Shown here one piece after another: positions 43,528-51,859 of a stretch of DNA of 64,000 bases. How positions within the stretch are numbered: position 1 is the stretch's first letter; every line of letters starts with the position of its first letter. Under the pieces are notes generated by a model. The model saw only the letters and a list, made by a program, of their open reading frames with translations. It was not told where the DNA came from and made no database searches. The position numbers and the translations under genes are program-made. The stretch is from Streptomyces fungicidicus (lineage in GTDB: Bacteria; Actinomycetota; Actinomycetes; Streptomycetales; Streptomycetaceae): NCBI RefSeq assembly GCF_003665435.1, contig NZ_CP023407.1, positions 6,506,501 to 6,570,500 on the forward strand, given 5' to 3'.

Positions 43528-43551
43528 CCTGTCTAAGTAGACTTAGACAGG
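43528..43551. promoter_or_regulatory. 24-base perfect palindrome upstream of the ATPase-nuclease gene
   Basis: Arms CCTGTCTAAG and CTTAGACAGG flank a TAGA centre with no mismatch. The site ends 32 bases before the GTG of the ATPase gene and is positioned as an operator. No regulator gene is adjacent; the nearest candidate is the XRE gene at 46280. Confidence 0.78.
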
Positions 43552-43583
43552 TCGTTGTCGATCCAGGTTGGTGGGGAGTTCCG

Positions 43584-45086
43584 GTGGACGAGGGCATGCT
43601 GGCCAAACCCGAGGACGTGGTCGACCGTGATCGTGAGTGGGGTCTGCTCACCGAGTTCGTCACGGACCCGGATCCGGCGATGCGTCTGGGGATCGTGTCG
43701 GGGCGCAGGCGGCACGGGAAGTCGTATCTGCTGCAGGCACTCTCCGAGAGGGTCGGGGGCCTGTACGTCACCGCGGTGCGGGAAGAAGGACGGCTGCCGG
43801 CGATCCAGCGGTTCAGCGACGCCATCGCGGCCCACGCGGGTCTGCAGCCCGGCACGCTGCGGTTGACCGACTGGCGTGAGGTCCTGTCCAACGCCCTTGA
43901 CGTCACCGCGCGTGCACGGACTCCGCTGCTGGTGATCGACGAGTTGCCGTATCTCCTCCAGCACTCTCCCGAGATCCCCGGCCTGCTCCAGCAGCTCTAC
44001 GACGAGCGCCAGCGGGGCACCGGGCCCGGACCCGGAGCGCGTGTGGTCCTGTGCGGGTCCGCGATGAGCGTCATGCACGAACTGCTGTCGGGGACGAAGC
44101 CGTTGCGCGGCCGCGCGGTGATCGATCTACGGCTGGGGGCCTTCGACTACCGGGCCAGTCGTGCCTTCTGGCAGATCGACGACCCGCTGACCGCTCTGCA
44201 GGTGCACGCCGTCCTCGGGGGTGCTCCCGGTTACCGGCCGGTGGCGGCCCGTCCGCACCCCAACGACGGCTTCGCCTCCTGGCTGACGCGGACGCTCCTG
44301 GACCCGGGGCGGGCGGTGTACTCGCGCACGGAGACGGAGTATCTGCTGCGCGAGGATCCGCGGATCACCCAGCACACCCTCTACTACGACATCCTCACGG
44401 CGATCGCCCAGGGTGCCACCACCCCCAGCAAGATCGGTGCGGCCCTGGAACGACAGCGCAACGCCGTCACCCACCCGCTCGACGTCCTGTTGTCCACCGG
44501 CTACATCCAGCGCGAGCAGGACATCCTGCGTCCCCGCCACCCCGTCATCACCCTGGCCGACCCCGTCATCCGCTTCAATCAGCTGATCACCTTGCCGCAG
44601 GCGGCCACTGTCGAGCAGGGCTTCGCCGAAGAGGCGTGGCAGGCCGCCGCGCCGACCTTCAACTCCAAGATCCTCGGCCCCCACTTCGAGGACCTCGCCC
44701 GCGCCTTCACCCGCCGCTACGCCCACACCCTGCTTCCCGGCGGCCTGCCCGGCCCGGTCGGCACCACCGAGGTGGCGGACCCCGGGGCCCGCACCAAGCA
44801 CGAGGTCGACGTCATCGCCCTGGCCCTGGGCGAGCGCCCGCAGGCCCCCCGCGCCCGGATCGCCCTCCTCGGCGAGGCCAAGGCCACCGCCGCCCGCCGC
44901 GGTACCGGCGACCTGCGACGCTTGGAACGCATCCGTACCCTGCTCGCCGACCAGGGTTACGACACCACGGGCACCACCCTGGCCCTGTTCTCCCTGCACG
45001 GCTTCTACCCGGACCTGATCGAGTCTGCGGCCGGCCGCGACGACCTACTCTTGGTCGACCTGCCGGGTCTCTACGGGATCGAGTAA
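43584..45086 (+). CDS. DUF234-type ATPase fused to a PD-(D/E)xK-like nuclease domain
   Basis: The 500-residue protein starts with a conserved DREWGLLTEF segment. A P-loop ATPase follows with Walker A SGRRRHGKS (Lys46), Walker B LLVIDELPYLL and a sensor-like VVLCGSAMSVM. A winged-helix region near residues 290-330 contains TPSKIGAALERQRNAVTHPL. The C-terminal part has KHEVDVIAL followed by ALLGEAKAT, the D...E-x-K pattern of PD-(D/E)xK nucleases. This layout is known from archaeal and bacterial ATPases of undefined function, often in mobile regions. The GTG has a GGGGAG site; an ATG at 43596 is the alternative. Confidence 0.85.
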   Translation: MDEGMLAKPEDVVDRDREWGLLTEFVTDPDPAMRLGIVSGRRRHGKSYLLQALSERVGGLYVTAVREEGRLPAIQRFSDAIAAHAGLQPGTLRLTDWREVLSNALDVTARARTPLLVIDELPYLLQHSPEIPGLLQQLYDERQRGTGPGPGARVVLCGSAMSVMHELLSGTKPLRGRAVIDLRLGAFDYRASRAFWQIDDPLTALQVHAVLGGAPGYRPVAARPHPNDGFASWLTRTLLDPGRAVYSRTETEYLLREDPRITQHTLYYDILTAIAQGATTPSKIGAALERQRNAVTHPLDVLLSTGYIQREQDILRPRHPVITLADPVIRFNQLITLPQAATVEQGFAEEAWQAAAPTFNSKILGPHFEDLARAFTRRYAHTLLPGGLPGPVGTTEVADPGARTKHEVDVIALALGERPQAPRARIALLGEAKATAARRGTGDLRRLERIRTLLADQGYDTTGTTLALFSLHGFYPDLIESAAGRDDLLLVDLPGLYGIE

Positions 45087-45182
45087 CCGCCGACTGAACT
45101 GTCCCGGGTTCGGTAGAGATCTCGGAGTGCCTACCGGACCCGGAACGGTCCAGCCCCGTGGCTTCCGCTGAGCTGGATAGAC

Positions 45183-45915
45183 GTGTGGACCGAGGACGGC
45201 TCGTTGCGTGATCTTGCGGAGTGCGGCGAGGCGACACGCGTCACCGAACTCGAACGGGCCGGACTCGACGCCCTGAGGATGCTCGCGGCCGAGCAGGGCG
45301 ATCCCATCGAGCTGGGCGTCGAACAGCGGTGCCGCTTCCGTGCGGCCGAGAGCGAAGCGCTGGGCCCTCTGGCTAGGGCATACGGCGACCTTGCACGGAC
45401 GATGGTCGCACTGCCCGACGACGACCTGGATGCGCTGAGGCGCATCCAGGAGCCGTCGGGGCGACCGGTCTCGCTGCTCGGTTGTGCGGGACCGAAGGGA
45501 CCTGCGGGGGCGTCCCCGGCCTCACGGGACGGTCGCGGGCTCACCGAACCGCCGGACGGCAGCGGACGTCTTCCTGCACGCCTGGGGCGATGGCCGCCCT
45601 CCGGGAGCAGCTTTCGGAACCTCGCGGTGACCTTGACGCGGAATTCGCGGTGCTCGACGAGGACGCTGCCGACGAGGTGCGGCAGCGGCTGGCGGAGCGG
45701 ATGGCTCCCGATGTCCGCCGGCAGCAGAGGACCACCCGTGTCTGGCCGACCTGGGGTCATCCTTGCCCCGGGAAACGGTGGTCGCCGAGTCGGTCGTCGT
45801 GCACGCGCTGGTCGAGTTTCACCACTGCGCCCACCTCGATGTGCTGCGACGCGTCCACGCGATCCTCTACGAGGGCGAGACCACGGAGAGCGGAAGCAAC
45901 TACGCCCGGGAATGA
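45183..45915 (+). pseudogene. Decayed coding region of unknown family
   Basis: From a GTG at 45183 the frame reads well for about 95 residues (SLRDLAECGEATRVTELERA, LARAYGDLARTMVALPDDDL). A second plausible stretch lies in another frame near 45588 (EFAVLDEDAADEVRQRLAER). A third from about 45745 contains ETVVAESVVVHALVEFHHCA and ends in a stop at 45913-45915. The pieces are in different frames, so at least two frameshifts or deletions have occurred. I recognise no family. The remainder up to 46279 holds no supported gene. Confidence 0.4.
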
Positions 45916-46279
45916 GCCGGTGTGCCGGGGTGCCGGGCTCTCACTCACGCGACCTGCCCACACGGGCCACGGACGCGGTGGTCCTGGAGGCCGAGGAGTT
46001 GCCTCGCGGCTGCTCCGTTCTGACCGCCGAGGAGATCCATGGCCATCCACTCCAAGACGTCGACGAGGATGTCTGGTGGGACCGAGAGGGTAGCGGGCTT
46101 CCTCTGATGAGCCGAAGGCCAACCGGTGAAGGGTTTCGCCGATCGCGGCCGAGGCTTCAGAGGTGCCCGGAGTGCCGGTCGGCCCCTCCGGAACACCTTC
46201 TCGAGGATGAGCGCCTCGGCCAGGTGGAAGGGTCAGACGACCCAGGCCGGAATCCCTGGACTTCAGGCCAGGGAGCACG

Positions 46280-46585
46280 TCAAGAAACCAGCGATGGACG
46301 CTGTGCGACAGGCAGGACCGGCTGGTCTTCGACGGTTCGCTCCGCCCGGTTGATCTCGGCCCAGACGGCGTCGAGAGAGAGGCCGAGGGTGTCGGCGATC
46401 GCCGCGATGGTCGGGAAGGCGGGGGTGGCCACACGGCCTGATTCGATCTTCCGCAAGGTTTCCGGCGAGATGCGCGAAGCGAGCGCCACGTCCAGCATCG
46501 AGCGACAGCCCCGGGCCCGGCGGAGCAGGGCGCCGAGGCGCTGTCCGCGTTCTACCTCGGCGGGGGTGAGCGGCAACCTGACCAT
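46280..46585 (-). CDS. XRE-family transcriptional regulator
   Basis: The 101-residue protein has one helix-turn-helix, about residues 15-72, with LGALLRRARGCRSMLDVALA and ISPETLRKIESGRVATP. It is divergent from the methionine aminopeptidase gene, with 65 bases between the two starts. The region between them is AT-rich and holds an inverted repeat. It probably controls both genes. The same pair of genes occurs in other actinobacteria as far as I recall. Confidence 0.83.
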   Translation of the reverse strand: MVRLPLTPAEVERGQRLGALLRRARGCRSMLDVALASRISPETLRKIESGRVATPAFPTIAAIADTLGLSLDAVWAEINRAERTVEDQPVLPVAQRPSLVS

Positions 46586-46650
46586 GACCCCATTCTAATA
46601 CCGGTACAGTTAGACCGGGATAATTATTGGAAGCAGAGGAGAGGTCCCCC
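46586..46650. promoter_or_regulatory. AT-rich divergent promoter with CCGGT-N8-ACCGG repeat
   Basis: The inverted repeat at 46601-46618 lies between the XRE and aminopeptidase starts. A GATAAT box at 46619-46624 fits a -10 element for the aminopeptidase gene, and a TATTAG box on the other strand fits one for the XRE gene. The repeat overlaps both. Confidence 0.6.
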
Positions 46651-47433
46651 ATGATTGAGATCCTGAACTCCGCGCGGCTTGAGCGGGCGAGGGACACCGG
46701 CGCTCTGGTCGGAGGCATCCTGCACACGCTGAAGACCCGCACCACGGTCGGGACCAACCTGCTGGACATCGACCAGTGGGCCAAAGAGATGATCACCGAG
46801 GCGGGAGCGCAGTCCTGCTACGTCGATTACGCACCTTCCTTCGGGCGCGGCCCGTTCGGGCACTACATCTGCACGGCCGTCAACGACGCAGTGCTCCACG
46901 GGCTGCCCCACCACTACACGCTGGCAGACGGGGATCTGCTGACTCTCGACCTCGCTGTGGCCAGGGGCGGGGTGGCCGCGGACGCCGCGATCAGCTTTCT
47001 GGTGGGCGCAGCCAGGCCGGCGGAGAGCGTCGCGATGATCGAGACGACCGAACGCGCACTCGCCGCCGGCATCGCCGCCGCCAAGCCCGGGGCGCGCATC
47101 GGTGATCTCTCACACGCCATCGGCACGGTCCTCACTGAGGCGGGCTACCCGATCAACACCGAGTTCGGAGGCCACGGCATCGGCTCGACCATGCACCAGG
47201 ACCCCCACATCGCGAACACCGGACGGCCAGGCCGCGGATACAAGCTGCGCCCCGGACTGCTGCTCGCCCTGGAGCCCTGGGTCATGGCCGACACTGCCGC
47301 ACTCGTCACCGATGCCGACGGTTGGACGCTGCGCAGTGCGACAGGCTGCCGGACCGCACACAGCGAGCACACCATCGCCATCACCGACAACGGAGCCGAA
47401 ATTCTCACCCTGCCCACGCAGGCACGGCCCTGA
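46651..47433 (+). CDS. map: Methionine aminopeptidase (M24), accessory copy
   Basis: The 260-residue protein keeps all five metal ligands. They lie in LLTLDLAV (Asp), GGVAADAAISF (Asp), EFGGHGIGS (His), LLLALEPWV (Glu) and AHSEHTIAI (Glu), and the substrate-binding His is in AVLHGLP. The enzyme removes the initiator methionine from new proteins. Streptomyces also have a housekeeping map gene near the ribosomal genes. This copy is inside an integrated segment beside an XRE regulator, so it may give conditional or inhibitor-tolerant activity. The ATG has a GGAGAGG site. Confidence 0.9.
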   Translation: MIEILNSARLERARDTGALVGGILHTLKTRTTVGTNLLDIDQWAKEMITEAGAQSCYVDYAPSFGRGPFGHYICTAVNDAVLHGLPHHYTLADGDLLTLDLAVARGGVAADAAISFLVGAARPAESVAMIETTERALAAGIAAAKPGARIGDLSHAIGTVLTEAGYPINTEFGGHGIGSTMHQDPHIANTGRPGRGYKLRPGLLLALEPWVMADTAALVTDADGWTLRSATGCRTAHSEHTIAITDNGAEILTLPTQARP

Positions 47434-47477
47434 GAGGGCGCTGCAAGGAGTGGCCCGGCGGGCGGGGTGCGCCGCCG

Positions 47478-48060
47478 TCAATCCTCGTCCTCGACAGTCT
47501 CCGGGGCCCGGAAGGAGCGCAGGCCCTGACCGGGTCCGCCGGCCTTGATGTTGAACAGACAGCGGTCCAGGAAGTCGATGTGTCGGTCCTCGAGCGGGGA
47601 GAGGCGGGCCACGGCCTCATCCTTGATGTCGTGGCCCTCGGCGCGGAGCTGGGCGACGACGGCATCCAGGGAGCGGGTATTCCGCAGGGCGACAGTGTTG
47701 AGGACCGGGCCCAGGCTTGCCAACCGATCTTCTTGGTCCTCGCGGTACGCCTGGCGGACCGGCCCAGGCCGCCGTGGCAGATCGCGCGGGGGAGAAAGCG
47801 GTGGGACTCCTGGACGGTGAGCTGCCGTTCGCAGCCGCCGGTAGGTGTCGTCGACCGGGTCTGCCAGAGCAAGCAGGTGCATGGTCTTGTCGTTCCGCCC
47901 GTACTCTGCGAACGCCGCCCCCCAGCGGGGTCGGGTGCCTCTCACGGCCGAACATCCGCAGCTGGGCGCAGGCCCGGATCTGATGGGTGACGAGCGCCCC
48001 GGCGACACTGAGTGTGTCCGGCCAGTGCGTGGCGACCAGCGACTCCGGCAGACGCCGACG
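47478..48060 (-). pseudogene. Tn3-family transposase C-terminal remnant with several frameshifts
   Basis: Reading the minus strand gives WPDTLSVAGALVTHQIRA to LRMFGRERHPTPLG. A frame change gives AFAEYGRNDKTMHLLALADP and VDDTYRR. Another gives RQLTVQESHRFLPRAICHGG, and the first frame then returns with RQAYREDQEDRLASLGPVLN through LRAEGHDIKDEAVARLSPLE. This order matches the DDE domain of Tn3 transposases. At least three frameshifts and the loss of about two thirds of the protein make it inactive. Confidence 0.82.
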
Positions 48061-48120
48061 GAACTTGGGGGACGGGCGGGGTGGCCTGCGAAGGCTCCGA
48101 TGCAAGTCCCCGGCCGCCGC

Positions 48121-48987
48121 TTATCGCAGTACGCGTCCGAGGAAGCCGCGGAGGTAGCCCGCGACGACGTCGAGGTGGCTCTCCAGCAGGAAGTGTCCGC
48201 CGTTGATCAGGTGTACTTCCGTGTGCTTGGCGTCGCGGGCGAAGGCGCGGGCGCCGGCCGGGCCGAAAATCTCGTCGTTGCGGCCCCAGACGGCGAGCAC
48301 GGGGACTTCGCTGGTGCGTAGGTACTGGTGGAGCAGCGGGTAGAGGGGGCGGTTGTTCTGGTAGTCGCGGAAGAGCGCGAGTTGGATCTCGTCGTTGCCT
48401 TCGCGGGAGACGAGGGCGATGTCGTGTTCCCAGGTGTCCGGGCTGACCAGGGTGGGGTCGGGGACGCCGTGGACGTACTGCCAGCGGATGGCGTCGATGC
48501 CGAGCGCGGCGCGGACGGCGGGTTCGGTGTCGGGGCCGGGATTCGCTCCGTAGGCCCAGAGGTCGGCCCAGAAGGAGTCGACGAAGCCGTCTTCGTAGCC
48601 GTTGCCGTTCTGGGTGACGAGGGCGGAGATCCGTTCGGGGTGCTTGAGTGCGAGGCGCCATCCGATGGGGGCGCCGTAGTCCTGGACGTAGAGGGCGTAG
48701 CGGTCCAGGCCCAGTTGGTCGAGGAGCCCTGAGGTGAGTTCGGCGAGGGCGTCGAAGGTGTAGTCGAACTCCGCCACGGAGGGTGCGTCGGAGTGGCCGA
48801 AGCCGAGATGGTCGGGCGCGATGACGCGGTAGCGGTCGGCGAGCAGCGGGATGAGTTCGCGGAACATGAACGAGCTGGTCGGGTAGCCGTGCAGCAGGAC
48901 GATCGCAGGGGCGTCGGCGGGGCCGGCTTCGCGGTAGAAGATCTCATGGCCGTCGACGGTGGCGGTCCGGTGGTGCACCGAGCTCAT
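48121..48987 (-). CDS. Alpha/beta hydrolase resembling haloalkane dehalogenases
   Basis: The 288-residue protein has the oxyanion motif LLHGYPTSSFMF and the nucleophile elbow LYVQDYGAPIGWRLA with an Asp in place of Ser. The acid is near AVWGRNDEIFGP and the catalytic His is in INGGHFLLES. An Asp nucleophile is the mark of haloalkane dehalogenases and epoxide hydrolases. Substrate is unknown. It has an AGGGG site before the ATG and is divergent from a CGNR zinc-finger gene that may regulate it. Confidence 0.85.
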   Translation of the reverse strand: MSSVHHRTATVDGHEIFYREAGPADAPAIVLLHGYPTSSFMFRELIPLLADRYRVIAPDHLGFGHSDAPSVAEFDYTFDALAELTSGLLDQLGLDRYALYVQDYGAPIGWRLALKHPERISALVTQNGNGYEDGFVDSFWADLWAYGANPGPDTEPAVRAALGIDAIRWQYVHGVPDPTLVSPDTWEHDIALVSREGNDEIQLALFRDYQNNRPLYPLLHQYLRTSEVPVLAVWGRNDEIFGPAGARAFARDAKHTEVHLINGGHFLLESHLDVVAGYLRGFLGRVLR

Positions 48988-49046
48988 GTCTAACCCCTTT
49001 ACGTGTCTGATCCGGTTAGCTGTTTGCTACGGAAGCACGAGGTGGA

Positions 49047-49076
49047 CTAACCTGTCAAACGAGTCGATCAGGTTAG
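49047..49076. promoter_or_regulatory. Inverted repeat CTAACCTG-N14-CAGGTTAG with a TTGACA box
   Basis: Perfect 8-base arms lie between the divergent hydrolase and CGNR genes. A consensus -35 TTGACA occurs on the minus strand at 49053-49058 within the repeat. A regulator bound here could block the hydrolase promoter. A third GGTTAG half-site lies at 49014-49019. Confidence 0.6.
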
Positions 49077-49093
49077 GATGGTGGTGGTGCCCC

Positions 49094-49573
49094 ATGGACG
49101 TGCTGCTGGACCTGCTCAACAGCAGACCGCTGATCAACGGCGAAGAACAGGACGCGCTCGCCGACCCGGCCGAGGGCAGGCGCTGGGCACGGGAGCACGG
49201 CGGCGACGGCAGCCTCGCGGAACTGGCGCTGCTGCGCGAGGCACGGGACGCCCTGCGGGACGTGGCGCGCGGAAAGAGTTCGCCCGCCGCGTTGGGCCCG
49301 CTGCTCGAAGGGGTCCATCAGACCCCTGAGATCACCGCGGACGGCCTTCGGTGGACAGTCGTGACTCCCCCGCATGCCCGGCTGGCCGTGGAGACGGTCC
49401 TCGCCTGGGCCGCCACCGAGCACAACATGCCCGGCCGGCTGCGCCCCTGCGCCAACGACGCGTGCCAGCTGTTCCTGCTCGACCGCAGCCGCGCCAACCG
49501 CGCCCGCTGGTGCTCGATGGCCGTCTGCGGCAATCGCGAGAAAGCACGTCGCCACTACGAACGCACCCGCTGA
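49094..49573 (+). CDS. CGNR zinc-finger (ABATE domain) protein, probable regulator
   Basis: The 159-residue protein has an N-terminal ABATE domain starting DVLLDLLNSRPLINGEEQ. The C-terminal CGNR zinc finger reads RPCANDACQLFLLD and WCSMAVCGNREKARRHY, with four cysteines. Such proteins are stress-related regulators in actinobacteria. The gene is divergent from the dehalogenase-like hydrolase and shares a symmetric site with it. It is the last intact gene before tail copy 3. Confidence 0.85.
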   Translation: MDVLLDLLNSRPLINGEEQDALADPAEGRRWAREHGGDGSLAELALLREARDALRDVARGKSSPAALGPLLEGVHQTPEITADGLRWTVVTPPHARLAVETVLAWAATEHNMPGRLRPCANDACQLFLLDRSRANRARWCSMAVCGNREKARRHYERTR

Positions 49574-49776
49574 ATCCACCCCAAGGCCCGGCGGAAACCG
49601 AACGGGAATCCCGTCGAGCAGCAGGGCAGGCGGTGAGGAGTGGTGTCTTTCCCGGCGGGCGCCCCGATGGTGGCCGGAGCGTCCGGGGGCCGAAGGTGAC
49701 CGCCGGCCTGTGGGGCCGCGACGGCGGCTTGCCCGGAGTCGCGTTGGACCTAGGTGGAGAGTATGGAAAGTGGATC

Positions 49777-49868
49777 TGACCTGGTCTTTTCCGTGGCTCG
49801 TTCAGGTCGACGCCTTTTCGATGACGCACCACGTGGAGTGCGTGGCGATTCTTGAGCCAAGCCGATAG
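49777..49868 (+). repeat. Attachment-like repeat, copy 3
   Basis: The tract TGACCTG-N2-TTTTC-N3-GGCT-N3-TCAGG is followed at 49806-49868 by codons for VDAFSMTHHVECVAILEPSR and a TAG stop. This is again the methyltransferase C-terminus without the rest of the gene. It is nearly identical to copy 2 over the MTHHVECVAILEP codons. It probably marks the right end of the integrated segments. Confidence 0.75.
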
Positions 49869-49943
49869 GGCTTCTGCTGTGGTTCGCATCCGGCTCCGTG
49901 CTCCGGTGACCGGCCACAGCGAGGGCGGTGGAAGTGCGCGAGG

Positions 49944-51476
49944 TCAGTGGCTGGTGAGTTCGCCGGTGAGTTTGCCGTGGAGGCCGGCGCTGAGGTCGTT
50001 CAGGCCGATGATCTTCACCGTCTTGCCTCGCTGCTTGTACTTGGTCTCGATGGCGTCGAGTGCGGCGACGGAGGAGGCGTCCCAGATGTGGGCTTCGGAG
50101 AGGTCGATGACGACCCTGTCGGGGTCTCCGGCGTAGTCGAACTGGCCGACGAGGTCGTTGGAGGAGGCGAAGAACAGCTCGCCGGTCACGGAGTAGACCA
50201 CGCTGGTGCCGTCCGGGTCCGCGACGGCGCTGACACGGGCGAGGTGGGCGACGCGCTTGGCGAAGATGACCATCGCGGTGACCGAGCCCACGACCACGCC
50301 GATGGCGAGGTTGTCGGTCGCGACCACGCAGATCACCGTGATCACCATGACGGCGATCTCCCCCGCCGGCATCCGCTGGAGGGTACGGGGCGCGACGGAG
50401 TGCCAGTCGAAGGTCGCGAAGGACACCATGACCATGACGGCGACGAGGGCGGCCATGGGGATGTCCGAGACGACCGGGCCGAAGACGATGCACAGCACCA
50501 TCAGGAATGAGCCGGCGAGGAAGGTGGACAGGCGGGTGCGGGCGCCGGACACCTTCACGTTGATCATCGTCTGGCCGATCATGGCGCAGCCGCCCATCCC
50601 GCCGAAGAAGCCGGTGACGACGTTGGCGATGCCCTGGCCGATGGACTCGCGGGTCTTGGAGGAGTGCGTGTCGGTGATGTCGTCGACGAGCTTGGCGGTC
50701 ATCAGCGACTCCATCAGACCGACCAGCGCCATCGCGAACGCGTACGGCGCGATCGTCGTCAGCGTGTCCGTCGTGAACGGGACGTCCGGCAGACCGGGCA
50801 CCGGTAGCGAGGACGGGAGCTCGCCCTTGTCGCCGACGGTCGGGACCGCGATCCCGGCCGCGACCGTGATGACGGTGAGGATGACGATGGAGACGAGCGG
50901 CGCCGGGATCACCCTGGTGATCTTCGGGAAGAACACCATGAGCGCCAGCCCGCCGGCGATCAGCGGGTACACGGCCCAGGGGACGTCGTGCATCTCCGGC
51001 ACCTGTGCCATGAAGATCAGGATCGCGAGGGCATTGACGAAGCCGACCATCACCGAGCGGGGAACGAACCGCATCAGCTTCGCGACCCCGAGCGCGCCGA
51101 GGGCGACCTGGATGATCCCGGCGAGGATGACGGCGGCGACGAGGTAGCCGAAGCCGTGCTCGCGGTTGAGCGGTGCGATCACGAGCGCCACGGCACCGGT
51201 CGCCGCGGAGATCATCGCGCGGCGGCCGCCGACGACCGAGATGACCACGGCCATGGTGAACGAGGCGAACAGACCTACCGCCGGGTCGACGCCGGCGATG
51301 ATCGAGAACGAGATCGCCTCGGGAATCAGGGCCAGGGCGACGACCAGCCCGGCCAGCACCTCGGTGCGCCAGACCCTCGGATCGTTCAGCCAGTCGGGGC
51401 GCAGGCCGCGCAGTCGCGCGGTGGGAGTCACAGCAGCAGAAGACAAGAGATGCGTACCTGTCGTGCTAGGGCACAC
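49944..51476 (-). CDS. SulP-family anion transporter with STAS domain
   Basis: About 510 residues with 10-12 transmembrane helices up to about residue 410. A cytoplasmic STAS domain contains VVIDLSEAHIWDASSVAALD. The SulP signature region near the N-terminus reads LVVALALIPEAISFSIIAGV. SulP proteins carry sulfate, bicarbonate or related anions. No carbonic anhydrase or sulfur gene lies next to it. The exact start is uncertain: GTG at 51476 or 51431, neither with a good ribosome binding site. It is divergent from a MerR gene. Confidence 0.88.
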   Translation of the reverse strand: MCPSTTGTHLLSSAAVTPTARLRGLRPDWLNDPRVWRTEVLAGLVVALALIPEAISFSIIAGVDPAVGLFASFTMAVVISVVGGRRAMISAATGAVALVIAPLNREHGFGYLVAAVILAGIIQVALGALGVAKLMRFVPRSVMVGFVNALAILIFMAQVPEMHDVPWAVYPLIAGGLALMVFFPKITRVIPAPLVSIVILTVITVAAGIAVPTVGDKGELPSSLPVPGLPDVPFTTDTLTTIAPYAFAMALVGLMESLMTAKLVDDITDTHSSKTRESIGQGIANVVTGFFGGMGGCAMIGQTMINVKVSGARTRLSTFLAGSFLMVLCIVFGPVVSDIPMAALVAVMVMVSFATFDWHSVAPRTLQRMPAGEIAVMVITVICVVATDNLAIGVVVGSVTAMVIFAKRVAHLARVSAVADPDGTSVVYSVTGELFFASSNDLVGQFDYAGDPDRVVIDLSEAHIWDASSVAALDAIETKYKQRGKTVKIIGLNDLSAGLHGKLTGELTSH

Positions 51477-51765
51477 CCCGTCGGCGGGCCGGGGCGTGCG
51501 GGAAGGACACGCAGGGGCCGGACGGCACCCCGCGGACGACCCGCGGGGCGGGCCGGAAGGCGAAGGGATGATCGAAGCCGGGGGCCTGGAGGTAAGCGCG
51601 GCCGGCTCACATCAGAGGCGACCGGTCACGGTGGGCAGGCGGCGGCGATCGGCGTCATGGGCTCGCGCACGCTCTCTCCTGCAAGAATCGGGATCTTCGC
51701 CGGGGGACCTTCGGCCCCGGAACGGCGGTAGCGCGGCAGCTGGACCGCCCTTACCGCCGACAACT

Positions 51766-51785
51766 CTACCCTAACGTTAGGGTAG
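51766..51785. promoter_or_regulatory. 20-base perfect palindrome, likely MerR operator
   Basis: CTACCCTAAC is followed directly by its complement GTTAGGGTAG. The site is 75-94 bases before the MerR start, between it and the SulP gene. MerR proteins normally bind such dyads between the -35 and -10 boxes. Confidence 0.78.
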
Positions 51786-51859
51786 GGGTCGGTGGGGTCG
51801 CACGGGACGCGGCCCACCATGACGGAAAGGCCAGGCGCGGGGACGTGGACGGCAAGCAC

